Below are positions 48,638-62,653 of a stretch of DNA of 64,000 bases, piece by piece. The DNA is from DATFQI01 sp963816955 (lineage in GTDB: Bacteria; Actinomycetota; Thermoleophilia; Solirubrobacterales; Solirubrobacteraceae): assembly GCA_963816955.1 (NCBI GenBank), contig CAWFME010000007.1, positions 310,001-374,000 of the forward strand. The letters run 5' to 3'. The notes below the pieces were generated by a model. That model searched no databases. It saw nothing but the letters and a program-made list of their open reading frames with translations, and had not been told where the DNA came from. Within the stretch, counting starts at the first letter, position 1; every line of letters starts with the position of its first letter. The position numbers and the translations under genes were made by a program.

Positions 48638-49318
48638 ATGAGCACCGCCAGACCCGACATCGTCACCCCCGAGGAGTGGCGCGCGGCGCGCGAGGCGCTG
48701 CTCGTGAAGGAGAAGGCGCACACCCGCGCGCGTGACGCCCTTGCGGCCGAGCGGCGCCGCATGCCGATGATCCGCGTGGACGAGCACTATCGCTTCACCG
48801 CGCCCGGCGGCGGGGACGCGACGCTGCTCGACCTCTTCGACGGCAGCCGCCAGCTCGTGCTGTACCGGTTCTTCATGGATCCGGACATGGACGTCTACCC
48901 GGAGCGCGGCTGTCCCGGCTGCTCGATGTACGCCGACCAGTTGGGCAACCTGCTGCACCTGCGCGAGCGCGACACCCGCTTCGTCGCCGTCAGCCGCGGC
49001 GAGCAGGAGCACCTGCAGCGCTATCGCGAGCATATGGGCTGGGAGTTCCCCTGGTACACGCTGCGCGACGACTTCGACGCCGACTTCGACGTCGCGGAGT
49101 GGCACGGCACGAACGTGTTCCTGCGCGACGGCGACGAGGTCTACCGCACGTACTTCGTCGACGCCCGCGGCGACGAGGCGCTCGGCTCGGCCTGGAGCTT
49201 CCTCGACATCACGCCATACGGCCGCCAGGAGGACTGGGAGGACTCCCCCGAGGGCTGGCCGCAGACCCCGCCGTACACCTGGGCCGGCTGGCACGACAAG
49301 TACGAGCGGTCGCTCTGA
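48638..49318 (+). CDS. DUF899-family (thioredoxin-like) protein
   Basis: This 226-residue protein matches the DUF899 family: IVTPEEWRAAREALLVKEKA, HYRFTAPGGGDATLLDLFDG, RFFMDPDMDVYPERGCPGCS near residue 78-97, and a C-terminal AWSFLDITPYGRQEDWEDSP. The CPGCS pair lies where thioredoxin-fold proteins carry their redox cysteines. Function is unknown. ATG at 48638 has CGGAGGCC just upstream. The 70-bp repeat lies directly in its leader. Confidence 0.9.
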   Translation: MSTARPDIVTPEEWRAAREALLVKEKAHTRARDALAAERRRMPMIRVDEHYRFTAPGGGDATLLDLFDGSRQLVLYRFFMDPDMDVYPERGCPGCSMYADQLGNLLHLRERDTRFVAVSRGEQEHLQRYREHMGWEFPWYTLRDDFDADFDVAEWHGTNVFLRDGDEVYRTYFVDARGDEALGSAWSFLDITPYGRQEDWEDSPEGWPQTPPYTWAGWHDKYERSL

Positions 49319-49398
49319 CCCGGCGTGACCGTGATCGCCGGCTCCGTCCGCGCGGCAGCCCGTGACAGCCACCCGCGGTTCTGGGATGGTGGCAAGGG

Positions 49399-50565
49399 AT
49401 GGAAGCCTCTGCAGGCTCCTCGGCGATGCAGCTGCTCCTCGACGAGCAGGCGGCGCTGCGGCGCGTCGCCACCCTGGTAGCCGGGGCGAGCGACCCCAGG
49501 CAGATCTTCGCGACCGTGACGGAGGAGGTCGGGCGCCTGCTCGGTGCCCACACCGCGAACATGGTCCGCTACCGCCACGATGGCACCGCCGACGTCATCG
49601 GTGGCTGGAACGAGCCGGGTGTGCCGAGCGTGCAGGTCGGCGCGCGTCTGCAGCTCGACGGCGACACGCTCGCGCCGAAGATCTGTCGCAGCGGGCAGCC
49701 GGAGCGTGTCGACGACTACGGCGGCATCACCGGGTCCCTCGCCGAGCGGTTGCGCGAGCTCGGGATCCGCTCAGGCGTCGGAGCGCCGATCGTCCTCAAC
49801 GGCGAGCTGTGGGGTGCGGTGGTCATCTCGAGCGTCGAGGTGCGGGGCTTCCCGGCCGGCGACGAGCATCGCGTCGCGGCCTTCACGGAGCTCGTCGCGC
49901 AAGCGCTCGCCAACGCGGAGGCGCGCGAGCAGCTGACCGCGTCGCGGGCGCGCGTGGTCACGGCCGGGGACGCGGAGCGGCAGCGACTCGAGCGCAATCT
50001 CCACGACGGCGCGCAGCAGCGCCTGGTCGGAATCGCCTTGTCGCTGCGACTGCTCGATCGGCGCATCGACGACGACCCGGCGCAGGCGCATGCGTTGCTC
50101 TCGTCCGTGGTGGAGGAGCTCAGACAGGGACTCGCCGAGCTGCGCGAGCTCGCCCGCGGGCTGCACCCGGCCGTCCTGACCGACCACGGACTCCACGCGG
50201 CGGTCGCGGCAGTCGCACAGCGGGCGCCCCTACCGGTCGAGCTGACGTTCGACCAGGGCGAACGACCCTCCGAGGCGGTCGAGGTCGCCGCCTACTACGT
50301 GGTGTCGGAGGCGCTGACGAACGTCGCGAAGTACGCCGCGGCGACCGAAGCCAGGGTGGAGGTGCGGAGGCTGGGCGACAGGCTGGTCGTCGTGGTCTCC
50401 GACGACGGAGCAGGCGGCGCCGACATGCGCGGCGGCTCGGGCCTGCGCGGTCTCGAGGACCGCGTCGAGGCGCTGGGCGGTCGCCTGCATGTGCAGAGCC
50501 TGCCCGGTGAGGGGACCTCGGTCCGCGCCGACGTCCCGCTGGTCACGGGGGAGGTGCTCGCGTGA
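49399..50565 (+). CDS. GAF-domain sensor histidine kinase (NarL type)
   Basis: This 388-residue cytoplasmic kinase has an N-terminal GAF domain (VATLVAGASDPRQIFATVTE to about residue 170), HisKA_3 with phospho-accepting histidine in RLERNLHDGAQQRLVGIALS near residue 205, and an HATPase domain (EALTNVAKYAAA near 305, VVSDDGAGGADMRGG near 332, GLRGLEDRVEALGG). No membrane segment is seen, so it senses an internal ligand or redox signal. No response regulator follows; the next gene is a coupled hydrolase (GTGA overlap), so its partner is elsewhere. Confidence 0.93.
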   Translation: MEASAGSSAMQLLLDEQAALRRVATLVAGASDPRQIFATVTEEVGRLLGAHTANMVRYRHDGTADVIGGWNEPGVPSVQVGARLQLDGDTLAPKICRSGQPERVDDYGGITGSLAERLRELGIRSGVGAPIVLNGELWGAVVISSVEVRGFPAGDEHRVAAFTELVAQALANAEAREQLTASRARVVTAGDAERQRLERNLHDGAQQRLVGIALSLRLLDRRIDDDPAQAHALLSSVVEELRQGLAELRELARGLHPAVLTDHGLHAAVAAVAQRAPLPVELTFDQGERPSEAVEVAAYYVVSEALTNVAKYAAATEARVEVRRLGDRLVVVVSDDGAGGADMRGGSGLRGLEDRVEALGGRLHVQSLPGEGTSVRADVPLVTGEVLA

Positions 50566-51224
50566 TCGAAGCCGTGCTGCTCGTTCCGGGCTCCTGGCAC
50601 GGCGCCTGGTGCTACGACGCCGTCGCCGAGCGACTCGCGGACCTGCGTGTGACCGCGATCGACCTGCCCAGCAACGACGGCGCGGCGGGTCTGGCCGACG
50701 ACGCGGAAGCGGTGCGCGCCGCGCTCGACGGGATCGGCGAGCCGGCGCTCGTGGTCGGACACTCCTACGGCGGCATCGCGATCAGCGAGGGCGCCGCCGG
50801 ATCCCCGCAGGCCGCCGCGCTCGTGTACCTGTGCGCGTTCATGCTCGAACCGGGCCAGGCGCTGCTCGACGCGATGAACCACGAGCTGCCGCCGTGGATC
50901 GCACTCGACGAGGCGGCCGGTGCCCACCTCGCCCAGGACACGGAGCGCTCGCTCTACGGCGACTGTCCGGCGGACGTCGCCAGGGAGGCGGCCGAGCGGC
51001 TCACCCGCCAGTCCGTCGCGGCGATCGCCACGCCGCAGACCGTCGCGGCCTGGCAGGCGCTGCCGAGCACCTACGTGATCTGCGAGCAGGACCAGGCGGT
51101 CCCACCTCCGGCGCAGGAGGCGATGGCCTCACGCGCAGCGACCGTGGAGCGGCTGCCGTCGTCGCATTCGCCGTTCCTGTCTCGCCCGGACGATGTGGCC
51201 GCGATCGTGCGGCGCGCGCTCTAG
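50562..51224 (+). CDS. Alpha/beta hydrolase (esterase-like)
   Basis: This 220-residue protein has the fold's oxyanion loop VLLVPGSWHGAWCYDAVAER, nucleophile elbow VVGHSYGGIA near residue 66, acid in ICEQDQAV near 172 and histidine in LPSSHSPFLSRP near 200. It is close to the EstC/pyrethroid-esterase-like subgroup. The GTG start overlaps the kinase stop by 4 bp, showing coupling. Substrate is unknown. Confidence 0.92.
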   Translation: MIEAVLLVPGSWHGAWCYDAVAERLADLRVTAIDLPSNDGAAGLADDAEAVRAALDGIGEPALVVGHSYGGIAISEGAAGSPQAAALVYLCAFMLEPGQALLDAMNHELPPWIALDEAAGAHLAQDTERSLYGDCPADVAREAAERLTRQSVAAIATPQTVAAWQALPSTYVICEQDQAVPPPAQEAMASRAATVERLPSSHSPFLSRPDDVAAIVRRAL

Positions 51225-51260
51225 CACGCGCCCGGATCGCTCCGGCTGGGGCGCGGTCGC

Positions 51261-51330
51261 GTGGTTCCATGTCGAGAAGCGCCGGCCGGCTCCGCTCACC
51301 AGGTGAAGGGCCTCGAACCAGGTGCGGCCC
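51261..51330. repeat. 70-bp leader repeat, copy 2 (upstream of the YciI gene)
   Basis: This is the second copy of the block at 48547-48615. It ends 22 bp before the YciI gene start, the same spacing as copy 1 to the DUF899 gene. Directly before it, GGATCGCTCCGGCTGGGGC at 51234-51252 also occurs at 20210-20228. The copy's MSRSAGRLRSPGEGPRT frame runs in frame into the YciI protein without a stop. Confidence 0.7.
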
Positions 51331-51352
51331 CGAGACACCAGGAGACACCACG

Positions 51353-51772
51353 ATGCCGAAGTACCTGCTGCTCAAGCACTACCGCGGCGGCCCGGAGCCG
51401 CACCGTCCCGTGCCCCCGATGGACCAGTGGGCGCCCGAGGACGTGGAGGCGCACATCGCCTTCCAGAATCACGTCAGCGAGCTGCTCGAGTCCAACGGCG
51501 AGTACGTCGAGGCGCAGGCGCTCGCGCCGGCGCAGACCTGGGTGCGCTACGGCGGCCCGGACGCCGCCCCCGTCACCACCGACGGCCCGCATCCCGAGAC
51601 CAGCGACCTGGTCGCGGGCTACTGGATGATCGACGTCGATTCGCACGAGCGTGCGGTCGAGCTCGCGGCCTACGTCTCCTCCGAGCCCGGCCCGGGAGGG
51701 GAGCCGCTGTACGAGTGGATCGACGTCCGGGAGGTCATGTGGGAGCGCCCTCGGACGACCGACGCGGCGTGA
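51353..51772 (+). CDS. YciI/DGPF-family protein, partner of the ECF sigma factor
   Basis: This 139-residue protein has the YciI-like ferredoxin fold (MPKYLLLKHYRGGPEP, EAHIAFQNHVSELLESNGEY, VTTDGPHPETSDLVAGYWMI, SHERAVELAAYVSSEP). Such DGPF proteins are encoded beside ECF sigma factors of the ECF42 kind and are thought to be involved in their control. ATG at 51353 follows CCAGGAGAC. The stop overlaps the sigma gene's GTG (GTGA), so the two are coupled. Confidence 0.93.
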   Translation: MPKYLLLKHYRGGPEPHRPVPPMDQWAPEDVEAHIAFQNHVSELLESNGEYVEAQALAPAQTWVRYGGPDAAPVTTDGPHPETSDLVAGYWMIDVDSHERAVELAAYVSSEPGPGGEPLYEWIDVREVMWERPRTTDAA

Positions 51773-52965
51773 TCGACGGGCCGGCGCAACGGCTGGACGG
51801 GAGCGCGCTGCGCGCTCTCGTCCCCCGGGTGCTCGCGGGGCTGGTCCGGCGGGGCGAGGACTTCGACGCCGCCGAGGACGCGCTGCAGGAGGCGCTGCTG
51901 GAGGCGCTGCGGGTGTGGCCCGAGCACCCGCCGCTGGACCCGCGCGCGTGGCTGCTGACGGTCGCGACCCGGCGGCTCGTCGACGCCCGCCGCAGCGAGG
52001 CCGCCCGCCAGCGCCGCGAGGAGACGACCCACGCGGAGCCGCAGCCTCCTCCCACGGAGGAGGGCGACGACACGCTCTTCCTGCTCTTCTGCTGCTGCCA
52101 CCCCGACCTCGCGCCCGCGTCCCAGGTGGCGCTGACCCTGCGCGCCGTCGGCGGCCTCACCACCAAGGAGATCGCCGACGCCTTCTACGTGCCGGAGGCG
52201 ACGATGGCGCAGCGGATCAGCCGCGCCAAGCGCGCCCTGCGCGACCGCCGCCTGGACCGGCCCGGCGACCTCGCCGTCGTGCTGCGCGTGCTCTACCTCG
52301 TCTACACGGCCGGCCACGCGGCCCGCGTGGACCTGGCGCGCGAGGCGATCCGGCTCGCCCGCCAGCTCACCCTCGCCACCGAGGAGCCGGAGGCGCGCGG
52401 GCTGCTCGCGCTGATGCTCCTCAACCACGCCCGCCTGGAGGCGCGATTCGACTCCGAGGGTCGCATCGTCACGCTCGACCGGCAGGACCGCGGCCTGTGG
52501 GACACCCGCGAGATCGCCGAGGGCGTGCGCGTCCTGCAGTCGGCGCTGGCGCTTCAGCGCCCCGGGCGCTACCAGATCGAGGCCGCCATCGCCGCCCTGC
52601 ACGACGACGCGTCCACCGCCGAGGAGACCGACTGGCCGCAGATCCTCGCCTGGTACGACGACCTCGTCGCCCTCAGCGACGACCCGGTGCGCCAGGACCC
52701 CGCCGCCGCGCTCGGCCGCGCGGTCGCGGTCGGCCACGTGCGCGGTCCCGCCGCGGGGCTGCTCGAGACCGATCGGCTGCGCGAGGTCCTCGGCGACCGC
52801 CACCGGTGGCACGCCGTCCGCGGCCACCTGCACGAGCTCGACGGCGACCTGCCCACCGCCGCCACGTCTTACGCCGAAGCCGCCCGGCGCGCGACGAACG
52901 TCGCCGAGCGCGACCACCTGGTCCGCCAGGCCGCCCGCGCGCGGGCCGGCGAGCAGTCCGGCTGA
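51769..52965 (+). CDS. ECF42-type RNA polymerase sigma factor with C-terminal extension
   Basis: This 398-residue protein has ECF regions 2 and 4 (FDAAEDALQEALLEALRVWP, AWLLTVATRRLVDARRSEAA; LTTKEIADAFYVPEATMAQR near 130) and a long C-terminal TPR-like extension (residues 190-395, AREAIRLARQLTLATEEPEA) typical of the ECF42 group with DUF6596. No anti-sigma factor is found; the extension and the YciI partner are thought to regulate it. GTG at 51769 overlaps the YciI stop. Confidence 0.95.
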   Translation: MIDGPAQRLDGSALRALVPRVLAGLVRRGEDFDAAEDALQEALLEALRVWPEHPPLDPRAWLLTVATRRLVDARRSEAARQRREETTHAEPQPPPTEEGDDTLFLLFCCCHPDLAPASQVALTLRAVGGLTTKEIADAFYVPEATMAQRISRAKRALRDRRLDRPGDLAVVLRVLYLVYTAGHAARVDLAREAIRLARQLTLATEEPEARGLLALMLLNHARLEARFDSEGRIVTLDRQDRGLWDTREIAEGVRVLQSALALQRPGRYQIEAAIAALHDDASTAEETDWPQILAWYDDLVALSDDPVRQDPAAALGRAVAVGHVRGPAAGLLETDRLREVLGDRHRWHAVRGHLHELDGDLPTAATSYAEAARRATNVAERDHLVRQAARARAGEQSG

Positions 52966-52977
52966 CCCATCCGGGCG

Positions 52978-55554
52978 CTACTCGTACTGCAGCGCCCTCA
53001 GGACGTTGAGCTTGGCGGCACGGCGGGCCGGGATGATCGCGGCGAGCACGCCGGCGATCAGGGCGACGATCGTGAACGCCACGAGCTGGCCCCACGGGAC
53101 CGAGAAGCCGATCCCCTCGTCGGCCAGCGCGTTGGACACGAGCGCCGCCAGGAACATCCCGAGCGGGAGCCCGACCGCCGCGCCGATCAGCGCCGTGATC
53201 ACGCTCTCCTGGCGGACCATGCGGCGCACCTGGCGGCGGGTCATGCCGACGGCGCGGAGCATCCCGAGCTCCCGGGTGCGCTCGAAGACCGACAGGATCA
53301 GCGTGTTCACCATCCCGAAGAGGCTCACGATCACCGACAGCGCGAGCAGGACGTAGAACAGGTTCAGGATCTGGTCGAGGCCGCCGGCCCGGACGTCCAC
53401 CCAGCCGGCCTCGGTGTCGAGCTTGAGCTCCGGGAAGCCCTGGAGCGCGCCGCGCAGGGCGGCGGTGTTCTGCGCGGTGGCGTCGCCGTCGATCTCCACG
53501 AACGTGAACAGGTTGCGCGGTCGCGGGAACGCCTCGTCGAACTTCTCCTGCGGGATCGCGACCTTCGCGAGCAGCGGCTCGAGCTTGTCTATCGACCGGG
53601 GCGCCTGCAGCGAAGCGACGGTCAGCTCGATCGGGCTGCCCGCGGCCGTGGTGACCTGGAACGTGTCGCCGATCGAGAGGTCGTGCTTCTCCGCGAACGA
53701 CTGCCGGAGGATCGCCTGGTCGCCCGTGAGGGCTCCCGGCGTCAACTCGCTGCCCTTCGTGAGGAACACGTTGAACGTCTCGTCCGCGTCGCGGTCCATG
53801 CCCATGACGCCGATCTCCTCGTCGAACGCCACGGCGTTGTCGCTGCGCACGCTCGAGGCGACCTGCACGCCGTCGACCTCGGCGAGCGCGTCGCCGGCGG
53901 CGGCCGGGAAGGTCGAGTACCCGTTCTCGGAGGTCAGCACGTAGTCGGCGTCGACGATGTTGTCGAGCGAGTCCTCGGCCGTGGCGCTCATGCCGGCGCC
54001 GAGGGTGGCGACGAGCGTGACGAGCGCGAGGCCGATCATCAGCGCGGCGGCGGTGCGCGCGGTGCGCACCGGGTTGCGCTGCGAGTTGCGCAGCGCCAGC
54101 CGGCCCGCGGCGCCCGCGATCCGCTCGGAGGGCCGGCCGACGGCGGACGCGATCGGCACCACCAGCCGCGAGGAGACCAGCCAGAAGGCGACGAACATGC
54201 ACAGGCAGCCGAGCGCGGTCACCAACAGCGAGCTGCCCGTGTCGAGCACGCCCGAGCCGCCCCAGACCAGCAGCACGATCGCGATCACCGCGGTGACCGG
54301 CCGCAGCCAGCCGTGCCGCGTGAGCCGCCCGGGCGGCAGCGTCGCGCCCTCCCGCACGGCGGCGATCGGCGGGATGGCCATCGCGCGGCGCGCCGGGATG
54401 ATCGTGGCGAGCATCGTGATGCCGACGCCGAGCACCAGCGACACGACGATCGTGCGCGTGGCCAGCACGAGGCCCGACTGCGGCATCGAGAGGTTCATGG
54501 CGTCGAAGACGGCGCTCAGCCCCCTCGCCAGCGCCACGCCGCCGAACAGGCCGAGCACCGAGGCCAGCACGCCGAGCGCGAAGCCCTCGAGCAGCACGGA
54601 GCGCATGATCTGCTTGCGCGACGCGCCCAGCGTCCGCAGCGTGGCGAACTCCCGCACCCGCTGCGCGAGCGTGATGGTCAGCGTGTTGTAGATCACGAAC
54701 GAGCCGACGCCGAGCGCGATCACCGCGAACGCGAGCAGGAAGTAGCGGATGAAGTCCACGCCCTCGCTGATGCCCGAGGAGTCCGCGCTGGCCTGCTCGT
54801 CACCGGTGCGCACCTGCGCGCTCGCCGGGAGCAGCGGCTCGATGTTCGCGGTCAGCTGCTCGGGCGTCACGCCCTCCTCGGAGGCCAGGAAGATCGTGTC
54901 CAGCTGCCCCTCCTTGTCGAGCAGTTGCTGCGCGGTGGAGACGTCGAAGACGGCGAGCGTGGCGCCGCCGAGCGACTCGACGTCACCCAGGCGCGCGATG
55001 CCCGTGACCGTGAACTCCTTGGCCGGCCCCTCTGCGGCGGCCCGGACGCGGTCGCCGATCGCCCAGCCCTGATCCTTCGCCGTGCCCTCGTCGATCACCA
55101 CCTGCGACGAGCCGGCGGCCCACTGCCCGTCCACGAGCCGCAGCGGGTTGAAGCGGTCGGCGTTGCCGTCGAAGCCGAACCCGAACGACGGCGCCTGGCT
55201 GGTGCCGGCCGCCTCGCCCTTCTCGTTGTAGAGCTTGACCGTGTTGCCTTCAGACTGCAGGTCGAAGATCGCGCCCTCCGCCTGCTGGACCCCCTCGGCG
55301 CCGCGCACCTTCTGCAGGAGGGACTCCGGCACCGTCGCCTTGCCGGTCGTGGAGTACTCGACGACCTGCTTGCCGGAGATCACCGCGCTCGTGTCGTCGT
55401 AGGAGCCCGTGAAGATCCCGTCGAACGCGCGCTGGATGCTGTCGGTGAGCACATAGGTGCCGCTCACCATCGCCACGCCGAGCACCACGGCCAGCGCGGT
55501 CAGCAGCGCGCGCACCTTGCGGAACGCGAGGCCCTTCAATGCGACGCGTCTCAT
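52978..55554 (-). CDS. FtsX-type ABC transporter permease (MacB-like)
   Basis: This 858-residue permease has the FtsX/MacB-like layout: TM near the N-terminus (RALLTALAVVLGVAMVSGTY), a large extracytoplasmic domain, three TMs (ALGVGSFVIYNTLTITLAQR, GFALGVLASVLGLFGGVALA), then a second half of the same form and three C-terminal TMs ending VLAAIIPARRAAKLNVLRAL. It would couple ATP use to export or to mechanical work at the membrane. ATG at 55554 overlaps the ATPase stop by 4 bp (ATGA). It is convergent with the sigma gene, 12 bp away. Confidence 0.93.
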   Translation of the reverse strand: MRRVALKGLAFRKVRALLTALAVVLGVAMVSGTYVLTDSIQRAFDGIFTGSYDDTSAVISGKQVVEYSTTGKATVPESLLQKVRGAEGVQQAEGAIFDLQSEGNTVKLYNEKGEAAGTSQAPSFGFGFDGNADRFNPLRLVDGQWAAGSSQVVIDEGTAKDQGWAIGDRVRAAAEGPAKEFTVTGIARLGDVESLGGATLAVFDVSTAQQLLDKEGQLDTIFLASEEGVTPEQLTANIEPLLPASAQVRTGDEQASADSSGISEGVDFIRYFLLAFAVIALGVGSFVIYNTLTITLAQRVREFATLRTLGASRKQIMRSVLLEGFALGVLASVLGLFGGVALARGLSAVFDAMNLSMPQSGLVLATRTIVVSLVLGVGITMLATIIPARRAMAIPPIAAVREGATLPPGRLTRHGWLRPVTAVIAIVLLVWGGSGVLDTGSSLLVTALGCLCMFVAFWLVSSRLVVPIASAVGRPSERIAGAAGRLALRNSQRNPVRTARTAAALMIGLALVTLVATLGAGMSATAEDSLDNIVDADYVLTSENGYSTFPAAAGDALAEVDGVQVASSVRSDNAVAFDEEIGVMGMDRDADETFNVFLTKGSELTPGALTGDQAILRQSFAEKHDLSIGDTFQVTTAAGSPIELTVASLQAPRSIDKLEPLLAKVAIPQEKFDEAFPRPRNLFTFVEIDGDATAQNTAALRGALQGFPELKLDTEAGWVDVRAGGLDQILNLFYVLLALSVIVSLFGMVNTLILSVFERTRELGMLRAVGMTRRQVRRMVRQESVITALIGAAVGLPLGMFLAALVSNALADEGIGFSVPWGQLVAFTIVALIAGVLAAIIPARRAAKLNVLRALQYE

Positions 55555-56325
55555 CGCGCCGCCAGCTCGTCCATCGTCGCCAGGATCTCGTGCGCGGTAG
55601 CAGGCCGCCAGATCGCGCACGATGTGCCCGTCGTCGAGGAACAGCACGCGGTCCGCGATCGCCGCCGCCTGCGGGTCGTGCGTGACCATGACCGTCGTCT
55701 GGCCGAGCGTGTCGACCATGTCGCGCAACAGGCCGAGGATCTCCGCGCCCGTGCGCGAGTCGAGGTTGCCGGTCGGCTCGTCGGCGAACATGACCACGGG
55801 CTTGGACACCACGGCGCGGGCCACCGCCACGCGCTGCTGCTGGCCGCCGGAGAGCTCGGCCGGACGGTGCGAGCGCCGGTCCGTCGAGCCCGACCTTCTC
55901 CATCACCTCTTCGTGCCACCCGGCTTCGGGGCGCGACCCGGCGATCTCGAGCGGGAGGAGGATGTTCTCCTCCGCGGTCAGCATCGGGAGCAGGTTGAAG
56001 AACTGGAAGATGAACCCGATGTGGCTGCGCCGCAGCTTGGTCAGCGCGTTGTCGTCGAGCGCGGTGATCTCCGTCTCGTCGATCGTGACCGTGCCGCTGT
56101 CGGGCCGATCGAGGCCGGCGAGGATGTGCATCAGCGTCGACTTGCCCGAGCCCGACGGACCCATCACCGCGGTCAGCCGGTGACGCTCGATCTCGAGCGA
56201 CACCCCGCGCAGCGCGTGGACGGCCGCCTCACCCTCCCCGTACGTCCGCGTGACCTCGGCGGCCCTGATGACGGCCCCGTCGCTCCTCTGGACCCCGGAT
56301 CGGGCACTGCGGATGCGATCGTCAT
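55551..56325 (-). pseudogene. ABC transporter ATPase with three frameshifts
   Basis: ATG at 56325 follows GGAG and opens MTIASAVPDPGSRGATG. A lost base in a GGGG run near 56275 moves the frame to VIRAAEVTRTYGEGEAAVHA and Walker A (MGPSGSGKSTLMHILAGLDR). An extra base near 55885 leads to the signature LSGGQQQRVAVARAV and Walker B/D-loop (FADEPTGNLDSRTGAEILGL). Another near 55600 leads to TAHEILATMDELAAR and the stop at 55551. Each domain part is intact, so the protein would be normal with the bases corrected. It pairs with the permease. Confidence 0.88.
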
Positions 56326-56401
56326 GCGGTAGGGCTCCTTCTCGTCGAGGCGCCTTCCGCAGCGCGACGCTAACCGCGCTGGTCGCCGAAAAGCAAGTCC
56401 G

Positions 56402-57023
56402 CTACGGGCACCGGCCCTTGGTGCGCCGGTAGATCGCGTGCGCGCCGGTCGCCAGCGGGCCGTCGAACGGGCCGGTGGTGTCCTGGCCGAGGATCATCAG
56501 GCAGCGCCCTTGGACCCAGAAGATGTTGCCGACGATGTGGGCGCCCTTGGACGTCGACCAACCGCGCGCGCCCGGGATGCCGGGGACGATGAAACGGCGG
56601 AGCTTCCCGGCGCCGGGCATGTGGCTGCGGATGTAGCCTTCGCGCTGCTCCTGCGCCAGCCACTGCCTCGCGCCCTGCGCGCTGGCGAAGAGGGTCATGC
56701 TGGTGACTCCGCGCGAGTTGGGGCCTTCGGTCGGCTGGTTGGTGGCCGGTCCCATCCCGGCGCTGCGCATCCGGCGCAGCTCCGCCTTCGTCAGGCGGGC
56801 GTTCTCCGCGAACGTCTCCGCGTCCTCGGTGAAGACGCTCTCGACGCGGCGGAAGCCGGGCTGCTCGCCGTCGCGCAGCAGGAACCGCGTGAAGTCCGAC
56901 CTTGTCGTGGCGCGCGGTCGCCTTCGCCGTGTCGGGCGCGGACTCCCCGCATCCGCTTGCCATGAGCGCGCCTCCGGCGAGCGCGACAACCAGTCCGGCC
57001 GTGATGTGCTTGTGACGGGTCAT
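56402..57023 (-). pseudogene. Lipoprotein with one frameshift
   Basis: ATG at 57023 opens a lipoprotein signal (HITAGLVVALAGGALMASGC). After ATARHDK near 56902 one extra base shifts the frame to SDFTRFLLRDGEQPGFRRVE, VTSMTLFASAQGARQWLAQE and GAHIVGNIFWVQGRCLMILG, ending at 56402. No family is recognised. With the base corrected it would be a lipoprotein of about 206 residues. It lies upstream of the ABC exporter genes on the same strand. Confidence 0.75.
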
Positions 57024-57129
57024 GCCGACGATCCTCCGCCGCCGCCCGCGACTGCGATATGGGCCCATCGGGGCCGGTGTCGTTACCCGGGGGGAAGGCT
57101 GGTCTTACGCTCAGGTCAGGGTGGGAGGG

Positions 57130-61947
<4,818 letters not shown>

Positions 61948-61984
61948 CGCGCCGCTGCTCCAGCGGCGTAGGCTTGACGCCACG

Positions 61985-62585
61985 GTGGCCCCGCAGATCG
62001 AGGTGATCTCCGGCGTGCGCAGCTGGCGGATCCCGCTGGAGGCTGACCGCGTGACGATCGGCAAGGCGCCCGAGAACGACGTGCCGCTCGAGGACGACCC
62101 GACCGCGAGCCGCCTGCACGCCGTCCTGGAGCGCTTCGCCGCGGGCTGGTGCGTCAGCGACCTCGGGTCGTCGAACGGCACGTCGGTCAACGGCGAGCGC
62201 ATCTGGTCCTCGCACCGGCTCCAGCACGGCGACGAGATCCGCATCGGGCAGACCCGGCTGCGTGTTCCACGACCCGCTGGCCGCCGGCGCCACGGTGACG
62301 CAGGCCGACGAGGCGCCGCCGTCGCTGACCGCGCGCGAACGCGACGTCCTCCTCGCGCTGTGCCGCCCGCTGCTGGACCGCGACATGTTCACCGAGCCGG
62401 CGTCGACGCAGGCGATCGCCGAGGAGCTCGTCATCACGCAGGCCGCCGTCAAGCAGCACCTGGCGAACCTGTACGACAAGTTCGACGTCGGCGCCGAGGG
62501 CTCGCGCCGGGCGCGGCTCGCCAACGAGGCGCTGCGCCGCGGCGCCATCTCCCTCACGCAGCTGCGCGACTCAGCGAGCGAGTAG
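61985..62585 (+). pseudogene. FHA-domain plus helix-turn-helix protein with one frameshift
   Basis: GTG at 61985 opens an FHA domain (VTIGKAPENDVPLEDDPTAS, RLHAVLERF, LGSSNGTSVNGERIW) that reads phosphothreonine. Near 62262 one base is lost and the frame continues FHDPLAAGATVTQADEAPPS and an HTH region (LTARERDVLLALCRPLLDRD, STQAIAEELVITQAAVKQHL) to 62585. It is divergent, 37 bp from the kinase-cyclase gene, so the kinase probably phosphorylates a protein that this FHA domain recognises. Such pairs are typical of Thermoleophilia signalling loci (inference). Confidence 0.82.
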
Positions 62586-62653
62586 GTCACGACCGAGACT
62601 CTCCCCGTCACTCAGGCCACGAGAGCGATCATCTTCGATCCTGCGACGGCCGT

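Noticed and set aside
52978..55830. Apparent ATPase-permease fusion of 950 codons
   Set aside because: The ATPase part continues in another frame to a stop that overlaps the permease ATG (ATGA). The apparent fusion arises from an indel near 55600.
53683..55998. 771-codon plus-strand open frame
   Set aside because: Antisense shadow of the FtsX permease and ATPase genes.
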